From assembly GCA_031550435.1 (NCBI GenBank), contig JAVBOO010000024.1, forward strand, positions 1 to 64,000: a stretch of DNA of 64,000 bases. The letters are read 5' to 3'. The translations under genes were made by a program, and so were the position numbers. Positions 1 through 7,914 of this stretch are shown one piece after another. This DNA is from JAVBOO01 sp031550435 (lineage in GTDB: Bacteria; Bacillota; Clostridia; Lachnospirales; WRAX01). Position 1 is the stretch's first letter. Each line of letters opens with the position of its first letter. The notes below the pieces were generated by a model. The model searched no databases, was not told the DNA's origin, and saw only the letters and a list, made by a program, of their open reading frames with translations.

Positions 1-63
1 CTGACAGTTTCCGCGACGGACGCGAAGCCCAAAAGGAGAATCGTCAGACCAATTACCTCTTAA
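1..63 (+). CDS. Possible 3' end of an upstream gene (partial)
   Basis: Frame 1 is open from the first base to a TAA at 61-63 and would encode a basic tail ending in PITS. A second frame is open to a TAA near 114. The stretch lies directly upstream of the serine recombinase at 148, where element genes are expected. Too little is visible to choose between the frames or name a product. Confidence 0.25.
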   Translation: MTVSATDAKPKRRIVRPITS

Positions 64-147
64 TTATGGCCAAAACAATAAGCACGGAAACCTCGCGATT
101 GGCTGTCGCGGTGTAACCGTAAATCTATAGTAGCAAAGGAGAAACTG

Positions 148-1713
148 ATGTCAAATACAGTAGTAAGACTTATACCACCTAAAAAACGTGTCAATGTCGC
201 CTCCGAAACTGACGAAGCTCCAAAGCTTCGCGTCGCGGCATACTGTAGGGTTTCGACCGACGACGAGGAGCAGGCTTCCAGCTACGAAGCCCAGATTTAT
301 CATTACACAAACTATATCGAAGCCAATCCTGAGTGGACTCCAGCCGGAATTTTTGCGGACGAAGGAATCAGTGGCACAAGCACGAAAAAGCGCGTTGAAT
401 TCAATCGGCTTATCGATGAATGCATGGCTGGTAACATCGACATGGTGATTACCAAGTCCATCAGCCGTTTTGCCCGAAACACGCTCGACTGTCTTAAATA
501 TATCCGCAAACTCAAGGAGAAGGGCATTCCCGTTATCTTTGAGAAAGAAAACATAAATACGATGGACTCTAAAGGCGAGATACTCATCACAATCATGGCG
601 AGCCTTGCCCAGCAGGAGAGCCAGTCCTTGAGCCAGAATGTCAAAATGGGTATGGCGTTCCGCTTCCAAAACGGTGAGGTTATGGTAAATCATAACCGAT
701 TCCTCGGCTATACGAAAGACGAGAATAAAAAACTGGTTATCGTTCCTGAAGAAGCCGAAGTCGTGAAACGGATCTACCGCGAGTACCTTGAAGGCAAGAG
801 CCTAATCCAAATCGGCAGAGGGCTTGAGGCGGACAACATTTTAACAGGAGCTGGAAAGCCGAAATGGCTGGCAACTACGCTTCATAAAATCCTGACCAAC
901 GAAAAATACATCGGTGATGCCTTGCTGCAAAAAACTGTGACCACCGATTTCCTAACCAAAGAGCGGAAAAAGAACGACGGTAGGGTCAATCAATATTACG
1001 TGGAAAACTGCCACGAAGCCATTATTCCGCGTGACCTTGCACTACAGGTCAAAGAGGAAATGGTACGAAGGGCTAACCTCAAAAGTAAAGATAAAAAACG
1101 TGGCTACAGCAGCAAGTATGCGCTATCAAGCCTTGTCCAATGCGGAATCTGCGGCGAGGTTTATCGACGGATTTATTGGTATGTAAGAGGCTCAAAAACC
1201 GTGGTCTGGCGCTGTGTCGACAGGTTGGAAAACGGAGCTTCCAGCGAGTGCAGTTCACTGACCATTAAGGACGAGGATTTGCGAAACGCTGTTCTGCATG
1301 CCATAAACCAAGCTATCAGCGGTAAAGACGAATTCTTGAAAGTCCTGCGGAACAATATTTCATCGGTTATCGGCTCTGCCTCCGATGAAGCCGTAAGCTC
1401 AATCGACAGCCGCCTTGAAGAGCTTCAGAAAGAGCTTATCCGGCTGGCTAACTCGCATTCCGATTATGATAAAATTGCTAACGAAATTCACCAGCTCCGG
1501 GAGCAGAAACAGGCCGCCTTGCTCCGCAGCTCCGACCTTGAATACCAAAAACAGCGGATTGCCGAAATGGCTGAGTTCCTCAATACACAGGGTGGCGAGA
1601 TGCTAGAATTCGACGAAACCCTTGTCCGGCGGCTGGTTGAGAAGGTTATGGTTTATGAGGACAGGATTTCGGTGGAGTTTAAGTCGGGGATGGGGGTTTC
1701 GGTGGAAATGTAA
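148..1713 (+). CDS. Large serine recombinase (site-specific integrase)
   Basis: A 521-residue large serine recombinase, the enzyme that integrates and excises clostridial ICEs, prophages and skin-like elements. The N-terminal resolvase domain has the catalytic motif AYCRVSTDDE with Ser36. It is followed by a recombinase domain (about residues 180-300) and a zinc ribbon beginning at Cys332/Cys335 (CGICG), with further cysteines to about 367. A coiled coil and a C-terminal segment follow. The length is normal and no break is seen. AAAGGAGAA lies just before the ATG. A terminator follows at 1718-1762. Being at the window edge, it probably marks one end of a mobile element extending to the left (inference). 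Confidence 0.93.
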   Translation: MSNTVVRLIPPKKRVNVASETDEAPKLRVAAYCRVSTDDEEQASSYEAQIYHYTNYIEANPEWTPAGIFADEGISGTSTKKRVEFNRLIDECMAGNIDMVITKSISRFARNTLDCLKYIRKLKEKGIPVIFEKENINTMDSKGEILITIMASLAQQESQSLSQNVKMGMAFRFQNGEVMVNHNRFLGYTKDENKKLVIVPEEAEVVKRIYREYLEGKSLIQIGRGLEADNILTGAGKPKWLATTLHKILTNEKYIGDALLQKTVTTDFLTKERKKNDGRVNQYYVENCHEAIIPRDLALQVKEEMVRRANLKSKDKKRGYSSKYALSSLVQCGICGEVYRRIYWYVRGSKTVVWRCVDRLENGASSECSSLTIKDEDLRNAVLHAINQAISGKDEFLKVLRNNISSVIGSASDEAVSSIDSRLEELQKELIRLANSHSDYDKIANEIHQLREQKQAALLRSSDLEYQKQRIAEMAEFLNTQGGEMLEFDETLVRRLVEKVMVYEDRISVEFKSGMGVSVEM

Positions 1714-1717
1714 TGGA

Positions 1718-1762
1718 GAGCAAGTCGATACTCGGTTAATGAGTGTTGGCTTGCTCTTTTTT
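1718..1762 (+). terminator. Rho-independent terminator after the recombinase
   Basis: GAGCAAG (1718-1724) pairs with CTTGCTC (1750-1756), with an inner ACTC/GAGT pairing, and is followed by six T. It starts five bases after the recombinase stop codon. Confidence 0.8.
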
Positions 1763-1806
1763 GTTCTAAAAGTTTGTGGTGCTATCAGAAACATTTAATA
1801 TAGAGG

Positions 1807-2577
1807 TCATAGTTTTCTTGCTTTAAAGCAAAATGAAAGTGGTAGCATCTTAGCCTTTTCTATTTTTGCATTATTTTCTTCTTGACTGGTCATAGTATCA
1901 CCATCAGTCTGCTCAACCATTTTTTCAATAACAAATCCTGCATTAGCCAGCGCATTAATATATGTGGATATTTTTCGGTTGCATAAAACTATTTCGCTGC
2001 CATCAAGTGGCATGGTGAAATAGGACTCATCGAAGTAGCTTCTACTGAAAACTAATTTTCCGTCTTCAAGAATATTGTATCTCTGGTCAGGCGAACGTCC
2101 TACACAATGAGTTAAAGTATGGTTCCAGCTAAAAATAAATACTCCGTCTTTTTTTAAATAAGATGCTATTTTCTTAAATGTCCCATTTAAGTCTGTCGTC
2201 CAACCAATTCCATATATAGAATAGACAAAGTCAAAGTAGTCGGTTGGAATACCCAGCGCTGCTTCCATCGGTGAGCAAATGAACTTTGCAGAAAATCCAC
2301 TATCTTGCAAATATTTTTGAGCGTTTTCAATTTGCTTGTGTGAAATATCCACTCCCCACAACTCGCCAGCATTTCTATCCGCATGATACTTCAGAGAATG
2401 TCCGCTGCCGCAACATATTTCCAACATCTTTTTATCAGTAACATCACCAAAGAGGTGTAGTTCATCCTCGGTGACAAAGTTTACACCATAAATTGGAAGT
2501 TCAGTTGTGCCAAACCATGAATCCGCGTTTTCGTCCCAATAAGCTTTATTTGTTTCGATTATTTCATTTGCTTTCAT
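1807..2577 (-). CDS. Class I SAM-dependent methyltransferase
   Basis: A 256-residue methyltransferase of the UbiE/Methyltransf_11 type. The SAM-binding motif I is MLEICCGSGHSLKYH, followed by an acidic residue in GVDISHKQ; a post-motif reads YFDFVYSIYGIGW. The N-terminus (ETNKAYWDENADSWFG) is typical of small-molecule methyltransferases found on mobile elements and in resistance clusters. The substrate cannot be read from sequence. It is more AT-rich than the genes to its right and lies between the recombinase terminator and rlmD, so it may be element cargo (inference). GGTGAG precedes the ATG at 2577. Confidence 0.8.
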   Translation of the reverse strand: MKANEIIETNKAYWDENADSWFGTTELPIYGVNFVTEDELHLFGDVTDKKMLEICCGSGHSLKYHADRNAGELWGVDISHKQIENAQKYLQDSGFSAKFICSPMEAALGIPTDYFDFVYSIYGIGWTTDLNGTFKKIASYLKKDGVFIFSWNHTLTHCVGRSPDQRYNILEDGKLVFSRSYFDESYFTMPLDGSEIVLCNRKISTYINALANAGFVIEKMVEQTDGDTMTSQEENNAKIEKAKMLPLSFCFKARKL

Positions 2578-2651
2578 ATCTCACCTTTACAATATTTATA
2601 TTTTCACTACAAATTCATCTTGTTTTTGCTTTTTTTCCTATATATGTTCCC

Positions 2652-4040
2652 TCACACCTCGCCGCCTGTAACCGCATCTTTGCTATCGATCCGTGACAGC
2701 AGAACTACCGTCTCCACATGTCCGCCCATCGGAAACATGTCTACAGGTTGGACTGTCTTAATTTCAAAGCCGCCGATTTCGTGCAGAATTTTAAGATCGC
2801 GTGCAAGAGTTGCCGGGTCACATGAAACATATACAAGACGGTTTGCGGTTGAGGCAGCTATTGCGTCAATCAGTGCTCGGTCGCAGCCTTTGCGGGGCGG
2901 GTCGGTTATTATCAGGTCCGGTCTCAGCCCTCCGGAGATTAACTTTGGGATTACGTCCTCAGACTTGCCGCATATGAACTCGGAGTTGTCGATACCGTTA
3001 TTTTTTGAGTTCAGTACCGCATCGTTCACCGCATCCTCGACTATTTCTATGCCTATAACCTTAGCGGCGCGTTTGGCGGCTGCAAGCGATATCGTTCCGA
3101 TTCCGCAATAAGCGTCGATGACAATATCCGTTGGCTTTATTTCTCCGAGTTCGAGAACACAGTTGTACAGGCGCTCGGTTTGAATATGGTTAGTCTGAAA
3201 GAAAGATAACGGAGAGATGCGGAATTTCATCCCGCACAACTCATCCTCTATATGATCCTTGCCCCACAATGTCACACATTTACTTCCCAGTATCACGTTT
3301 GTATTTTTCTTATTGATGTTAAGCATTATTGAGGTTATTTCCGGTATTTTAGTAAGCTCTTCAATTAAACGGCCTGAATGCGGCAGCCGTTCACCATTTA
3401 TGACGACGCAAACCATTGTTTCGTCACCGACACTGCTTGTCCTCACAAGCAGATGACGCAGAAGTCCTTTCTGATTTGTTTCGTTGTATATACTAATACC
3501 GTATTCTGCTATAAATTTTTTAAATACTGAGAGTATGTGCTTGTTTATCGGATGGACTATCATGCAATCGTCAATTTTAACGATTCTGTGGCTCCGGCCG
3601 GCATAAAACCCGGCTATGCCCTCCCCTTCGCATATCCCAAAAGGAAACTGCGCCTTATTCCTAAAGTTAACAGGGTTTTCCATTCCGATAGTCTCGTTAA
3701 CCGCTATATTTTTAAATCCGCCGATTCTCTCGAGGCAGTTTTTCACCGTTTTTGTTTTAAGCTTCATCTGCTCTGAGTACTTGAGATGCTGAAGTGTGCA
3801 GCCTCCGCACTTTGGGAAACTTTCACACTCAGGCTCCTTCCTGTAATGAGAGCGTTCGATTATGTTCATAAGCTTTCCGTAACCGTAGTTCTGCTTCGTT
3901 TTCAGTACCTTCATTTCCACAGTTTCGCCTGGAAGCGCATTGTCGACAAAAAACGTGAACCCTTCGAGTTTGCCTATCCCCTCGCCGTCTACGCCTATGT
4001 CGTCAATTGCAATATTATAGTGCTCGTTCTTATTATACAT
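2652..4040 (-). CDS. rlmD: 23S rRNA (uracil-C5)-methyltransferase, RlmD/RlmCD-like
   Basis: RumA/TrmA-family enzyme forming 5-methyluridine in 23S rRNA. It has an N-terminal TRAM domain (IDDIGVDGEGIGKLEGFTFF) and an Fe-S cluster set in CESFPKCGGC. The SAM motif is DAYCGIGTISLAAA, and the catalytic cysteine lies in VYVSCDPATLARDL. Full length at about 462 residues. The frame is open to a TTG at 4052, but the ATG at 4040 with GAGTG five bases upstream is the better-supported start; this choice is uncertain. It is the last gene of a tightly packed minus-strand run with the Cas4-like pair and the YhaM-like exonuclease. The exact uridine target cannot be decided here. Confidence 0.93.
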   Translation of the reverse strand: MYNKNEHYNIAIDDIGVDGEGIGKLEGFTFFVDNALPGETVEMKVLKTKQNYGYGKLMNIIERSHYRKEPECESFPKCGGCTLQHLKYSEQMKLKTKTVKNCLERIGGFKNIAVNETIGMENPVNFRNKAQFPFGICEGEGIAGFYAGRSHRIVKIDDCMIVHPINKHILSVFKKFIAEYGISIYNETNQKGLLRHLLVRTSSVGDETMVCVVINGERLPHSGRLIEELTKIPEITSIMLNINKKNTNVILGSKCVTLWGKDHIEDELCGMKFRISPLSFFQTNHIQTERLYNCVLELGEIKPTDIVIDAYCGIGTISLAAAKRAAKVIGIEIVEDAVNDAVLNSKNNGIDNSEFICGKSEDVIPKLISGGLRPDLIITDPPRKGCDRALIDAIAASTANRLVYVSCDPATLARDLKILHEIGGFEIKTVQPVDMFPMGGHVETVVLLSRIDSKDAVTGGEV

Positions 4041-4058
4041 ACAATCACTCAATTCAAG

Positions 4059-4607
4059 TTATTTCCCGCAATACTCGCATACCGTTCCCCGGCACATACA
4101 ATGCCTGCACTTTTGAAACGAGGGTTCACACGGCAGGTCTTTGCCCTCAAGCATCGAGCGCATGAACGCCAGAGTTGAAACCATTTCCTTGCGAAGCTTT
4201 GCCGTATTTCTTACCGTAAACATAGCATCTTTATATATCAGCCTGCCCTGCTTCGGCTTTTTCCCGTACTCGGACTCTACGAGAGCGAAGTATGCCGCGA
4301 GCTGCAACAAATCTCCGTGATGCGGACTTTTGCTTCCGTTTACGCTTCCGCTCTTAAGTTCGACCGGTATGTAACGGTTGAAAATGCAATGTTTATATAT
4401 AATATCCGGCTTTCCGGACAGAGAATATTTTTCTGAACGCAGCAGCTTGCACGAAAGCTCTTGGCCCCGCTTTTTACCCCTCAAATCGGAGTAAACCTGC
4501 CTATAACCTAAAATTCCGTATTTTGGGGCGGAGCTTATTATCGGTCTTCGAAATAATAAAAACACAAAAAATAAATTCAGGCATACTGCCGCGGCTATCA
4601 CTTCCAT
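4059..4607 (-). CDS. Membrane-anchored Cas4/RecB-like nuclease, C-terminal half
   Basis: A 182-residue protein starting with one transmembrane segment (residues 3-20) followed by a PD-(D/E)XK nuclease core. Visible are motif II in SGKPDIIY (Asp68), motif III in VELKSG (Glu83, Lys85), a QLAAY helix (Gln102, Tyr106) and a C-terminal cysteine cluster CRHCMCRGTVCEYC, matching the Cas4 Fe-S ligands. The fourth Cas4 cysteine and the motif I histidine are missing here but present in the preceding ORF, whose stop overlaps this start by 10 bases. The two products probably assemble into one nuclease at the membrane (inference). No cas1, cas2 or CRISPR array is nearby, so a CRISPR role is not supported. 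Confidence 0.8.
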   Translation of the reverse strand: MEVIAAAVCLNLFFVFLLFRRPIISSAPKYGILGYRQVYSDLRGKKRGQELSCKLLRSEKYSLSGKPDIIYKHCIFNRYIPVELKSGSVNGSKSPHHGDLLQLAAYFALVESEYGKKPKQGRLIYKDAMFTVRNTAKLRKEMVSTLAFMRSMLEGKDLPCEPSFQKCRHCMCRGTVCEYCGK

Positions 4608-4888
4608 GGCAATATACCCAAAAAATACATCAACCCGAATACCGCCAAAACCACGGCCGATACCGTTATGATTCCAAAGATCAAGGCTCTTTTTCGATAA
4701 CCGGAGTGATACCTGAGCCCTTTTTTAAAATGCGAACCGACAGTGTCTGTATAACCGTAGCTCTTGTTTCTCTCCATATAAAGTCCGCGGATTTTCTTTG
4801 CGCCGTGTATGCGCTCGTAATACCACTGATACGGGCAATATACAAACTTGTTTACTTCGTTTGCGCTTATGTTTCCTTCCGCTCTCAT
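4598..4888 (-). CDS. Membrane-anchored Cas4-like protein, N-terminal half
   Basis: A 96-residue protein. Residues 8-29 (SANEVNKFVYCPYQWYYERI and following) match the N-terminal Cas4 module, where a cysteine in a FxYCPxxxYY context (Cys18) is one Fe-S ligand. GSHFKKG near residue 52 resembles the motif I histidine of RecB-type nucleases. A single transmembrane helix spans about residues 67-91. The protein then stops, and the C-terminal half begins in the -1 frame with its own transmembrane helix. Its ATG overlaps the stop of the upstream YhaM-like gene (ATGA at 4885-4888), so translation is coupled. I see no slippery heptamer at the 4598-4607 overlap, favouring two proteins over a frameshift fusion. 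Confidence 0.75.
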   Translation of the reverse strand: MRAEGNISANEVNKFVYCPYQWYYERIHGAKKIRGLYMERNKSYGYTDTVGSHFKKGLRYHSGYRKRALIFGIITVSAVVLAVFGLMYFLGILPWK

Positions 4889-5829
4889 TTGTAATCACTT
4901 TTTCTGATATTGCGCTGAAAGATTTTGCTGTAACCCAGCCATATTTTTGAAGGATCGGCTTCGTTTATAGCCTCAGAAAACGCCTGAGTCTTTGCGTCTA
5001 TATTGTCGGCCAAATGCAAAATAACAGCCTCAATCACCTGAGGCAGTTTAGGCGAGCCCCATTCGTACTCGCCGTGATGAGACAGTATACAGTGCTGAAG
5101 TATCATTTTTAGTTCATTCGGGAAATCCGGTATTTTGTCGGCAGTTTTAGAAATAAGCTCGGAGCAAATTACGATATGACCCAAAAGCTGCCCGGCCTCC
5201 GTATAATCGTTAAGCGGGAGCGGGGAAAGTTCGAAAATTTTGCCGATATCGTGCAGCATCGCAGCGCTCACCAGTATATCCCTGTTAACACAGTTGTACC
5301 GCCCGCTTAAAAAATCGCATATTCCGACGACAGACAGTGTGTGCTCAAGCAAGCCCCCCAAAAAACCGTGATGCATGTTTTTTGCGGCAGAATGCTCAAG
5401 CAGCCTTGAGCTTATATCGGTGTTCTCAATTATAATGCATTCGAGAAGCCTGCGTATGTGATGGTCTTTAACGGAGGCTATGTACTTTAACAGTTCCGCA
5501 TGCATTTGCTTGACATCTTTGTCCGTACTCGGCATATACTCTTTCGGATCGTATTCGCCTTCCAAACTGAGCCTCAGCCTGCTTATTTTCAGCTGCATCT
5601 CATTTTGATACAGATTCGTTTCCCCGTCTATTTTTATAAAGTCGCCTTCTTCAAAGTCCTGGATATAAGAGTTTATCTCCCATATCTTTCCGTCTATCGT
5701 GCCTGTTTTATCGACAAGCTTTATGCTTAAATAAGTCTTCCCGTTTTTTGACTTTCCGGACAGTTTCTGCTTGCAAAAATAATGTCCGATAATATTTTCG
5801 TTTTCTTTAAAATCTTTAATGTATCTCAT
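4885..5829 (-). CDS. yhaM: 3'-5' exoribonuclease, YhaM family
   Basis: A 314-residue protein with an N-terminal OB fold (about residues 1-95) and a C-terminal HD phosphohydrolase domain. Metal-ligand motifs are HHGFLGGLLEHTLSVV, AAMLHDIGK and HCILSHHGEYEWGSP. This two-domain layout and length are those of YhaM, a manganese-dependent 3'-5' exonuclease of Firmicutes acting on RNA and single-stranded DNA. It heads a translationally coupled run with the Cas4-like pair and lies 18 bases after plsY. The gene neighbours suggest nucleic-acid turnover, but the pairing with the Cas4-like genes is an inference from spacing. Confidence 0.9.
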   Translation of the reverse strand: MRYIKDFKENENIIGHYFCKQKLSGKSKNGKTYLSIKLVDKTGTIDGKIWEINSYIQDFEEGDFIKIDGETNLYQNEMQLKISRLRLSLEGEYDPKEYMPSTDKDVKQMHAELLKYIASVKDHHIRRLLECIIIENTDISSRLLEHSAAKNMHHGFLGGLLEHTLSVVGICDFLSGRYNCVNRDILVSAAMLHDIGKIFELSPLPLNDYTEAGQLLGHIVICSELISKTADKIPDFPNELKMILQHCILSHHGEYEWGSPKLPQVIEAVILHLADNIDAKTQAFSEAINEADPSKIWLGYSKIFQRNIRKSDYK

Positions 5830-5847
5830 AGTCTCTCCATATCACAA

Positions 5848-6492
5848 TCAACCGTTTGCCACCGTGTTCTTTACCGATTTTTTAAACGAAAACTTGGATT
5901 CTGTCCTTTTAATAAGCTTCACGATATTCTTTCTGTGCTGGAAATACGAGAGCAGTGCCATAAAAATTGTTAGCAAAAGCACTTCGAACGAGTACGCGAA
6001 AATCAGCCCCAGAATTGGAATCATGGCCGAAAGCACGAGAGAACCCAAAGATACATATCTGAACGCATATATAACGAGTATTGTGACAACATAGCAAATT
6101 ACAGCAATACGCCAGTCGAAGCAAAACAACAGACCGACTGTCGAGGCAACGCCCTTCCCGCCTTTAAACCCGAGATAAAACGGAAAATTGTGTCCGAGCA
6201 ATACGCCTATGCCTGAATACAGCACAGGCATATAGCCGTTTGCGCCCGATGTGAACGAGCTTGAACCCGAAAAAATCAGTGTACATACAACACAGGCTGC
6301 AACCGCCTTAAAAATATCTGCAGCAAACACTATCAAAGCTGATTTTGAACCTAACACGCGGTTAACGTTTGTCGAGCCGGCGCTGTTGCTTCCGTGTTTT
6401 CTGATATCAATCCCGTTAACTCGCCCTACTATGAACGCGCTCTGTATCATACCGAACGCATAGCCTATCAATAAACAAAACAGTCTGTACAT
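5848..6492 (-). CDS. plsY: Glycerol-3-phosphate acyltransferase PlsY
   Basis: Integral membrane enzyme transferring acyl from acyl-phosphate to glycerol-3-phosphate, the first step of phospholipid synthesis. The family motifs are visible: GSNSAGSTNVNRVLG (motif 1), GFKGGKGVAST (motif 2) and a RYVSLGS segment (motif 3), among about five hydrophobic helices. The frame opens at a GTG at 6498, but the ATG at 6492 with GAGGTG upstream is preferred, giving 214 residues, which is normal. The order DUF512-der-plsY is common in Clostridia. Confidence 0.95.
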   Translation of the reverse strand: MYRLFCLLIGYAFGMIQSAFIVGRVNGIDIRKHGSNSAGSTNVNRVLGSKSALIVFAADIFKAVAACVVCTLIFSGSSSFTSGANGYMPVLYSGIGVLLGHNFPFYLGFKGGKGVASTVGLLFCFDWRIAVICYVVTILVIYAFRYVSLGSLVLSAMIPILGLIFAYSFEVLLLTIFMALLSYFQHRKNIVKLIKRTESKFSFKKSVKNTVANG

Positions 6493-6551
6493 AAGCACCT
6501 CGCGTGGCCGGGTATTCCTTAGCCAATAAGTCGAAAACTTTTTTACGGCGC

Positions 6552-6585
6552 ACCCCTTGAACCCTTCAGGTTCAGATAAAGGGGT
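6552..6585. repeat. Imperfect hairpin between der and plsY
   Basis: ACCCCTT and GAACC (6552-6563) pair with GGTTC and AAGGGGT (6569-6585) around a five-base bulge. There is no T-run on the minus strand, so it is not a clear terminator; it may be an mRNA stem between two cotranscribed genes. Confidence 0.5.
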
Positions 6586-6588
6586 AAT

Positions 6589-7914
6589 CTACACGTCTTT
6601 ATCTTTCCTGTTTCTCACGAGCAAGCGTATAGGCGTGCCCATAAATCCGAAGCTCTGCCTGAACTGATTTTCGATATAACGCTTATAAGAAAAATGCATC
6701 AGTTGTTCATCGTTTACAAACAGCACAAACGTCGGCGGTTTGACCGAAACCTGAGTTGCATAGTATATCTTAAGCTGCCTTCCCTTATCGTTCGGCGGTT
6801 CACTCGCCGCAACAGCCTCGATCAACACATCGTTTAAAACACCGGTTGATACACGCATCGCGTTGTTTTCATAGATCGCGTTTATGGTCTCAAATATCTT
6901 ATCGACGCGCTGACCTGTTAGCACCGAAATGAACAGGCAGGGTGCATAGGTCATGAAAATAAACTCGTGCTCAAGCTCTTTGATATAGTTATTCATTGTT
7001 TTGTTGTCTTTTTCGATTAAGTCCCACTTGTTTACGACAAACGCCGATGCCTTGCCGGCCTCGTGCGCGAATCCTGCGATTTTTGTGTCCTGCTCGGAAA
7101 CGCCCTCGGCCGCGTCTATCATAATCAGGCAAACGTCGGCGCGCTCGATCGCGGATATGGCGCGCAACACGCTGTAATGCTCTATAGCGTCTTTTACCTT
7201 GCTTTTGCGGCGTATTCCGGCCGTATCGATAAACATATATTTTTGCCCGTTGCGCTCGTAAAACGTGTCAACCGCGTCTCTTGTCGTGCCGGGAATATTG
7301 CTGACTATTACTCTGTTTTCCCCGAGTACACGGTTAACCAGAGACGACTTGCCGACATTTGGCTTGCCGACAATCGCAACCTTGATTATGTCTTCATCCT
7401 CCGCATCCTCGGCATCCGGCGGAAAATGCTTTACAATCTCGTCAAGCAAATCGCCTATACCGAGCTGCTGACCCGATGAAACAGGTACCGGGTCTCCCAG
7501 ACCCAATGCATAAAACTCGTATACATCAAGATTACTTTTTTCGAAATTATCTACCTTGTTTGCCGCAAGAACGATAGGCTTGCGCGCCCGGCGCAATATA
7601 TTCGCGACTTGAGCGTCAGCATCGGTAACCCCGGTTTTGACGTCAACGACAAACACAATGACATCTGCTGTGTCTATCGCGATTTCCGCCTGTCTGAGCA
7701 TCTGCTGCGGAATATACTCTTCCGTCTCGGGCTCGAGTCCTCCCGTGTCTATAAGCGAGAACTTATGTTTCAGCCATTCGACGTTACCGTATATCCTGTC
7801 CCTGGTAACGCCCGGCGTATCTTCGACTATCGAAATTCTGGACTGGCACAGCTTATTGAAAAGCGTCGATTTTCCGACATTAGGCCGTCCTACTATTGCT
7901 ACTGTGGGCTTCAT
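6589..7914 (-). CDS. der: Ribosome-assembly GTPase Der (EngA)
   Basis: A 441-residue double GTPase needed for 50S subunit assembly. Two G domains carry Walker A motifs GRPNVGKST (near the N-terminus) and GKPNVGKSS (about residue 185), each with its NKxD (AANKVDNF, VNKWDLIE). A C-terminal KH-like domain ends in the basic tail RLLVRNRKDKDV. Length matches the family. The start ATG at 7914 directly abuts the TAG of the upstream DUF512 gene, so the two are cotranscribed and probably translationally coupled. Confidence 0.97.
   Translation of the reverse strand: MKPTVAIVGRPNVGKSTLFNKLCQSRISIVEDTPGVTRDRIYGNVEWLKHKFSLIDTGGLEPETEEYIPQQMLRQAEIAIDTADVIVFVVDVKTGVTDADAQVANILRRARKPIVLAANKVDNFEKSNLDVYEFYALGLGDPVPVSSGQQLGIGDLLDEIVKHFPPDAEDAEDEDIIKVAIVGKPNVGKSSLVNRVLGENRVIVSNIPGTTRDAVDTFYERNGQKYMFIDTAGIRRKSKVKDAIEHYSVLRAISAIERADVCLIMIDAAEGVSEQDTKIAGFAHEAGKASAFVVNKWDLIEKDNKTMNNYIKELEHEFIFMTYAPCLFISVLTGQRVDKIFETINAIYENNAMRVSTGVLNDVLIEAVAASEPPNDKGRQLKIYYATQVSVKPPTFVLFVNDEQLMHFSYKRYIENQFRQSFGFMGTPIRLLVRNRKDKDV

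Noticed and set aside
151..693. Long minus-strand frame opposite the serine recombinase
   Set aside because: It is antisense to a well-supported gene, has no RBS and shows no recognisable domain.
4598..4607. Programmed frameshift joining the two Cas4-like ORFs
   Set aside because: The overlap lacks a slippery heptamer or an obvious stimulatory structure; a restart at the ATG inside the overlap explains it more simply.
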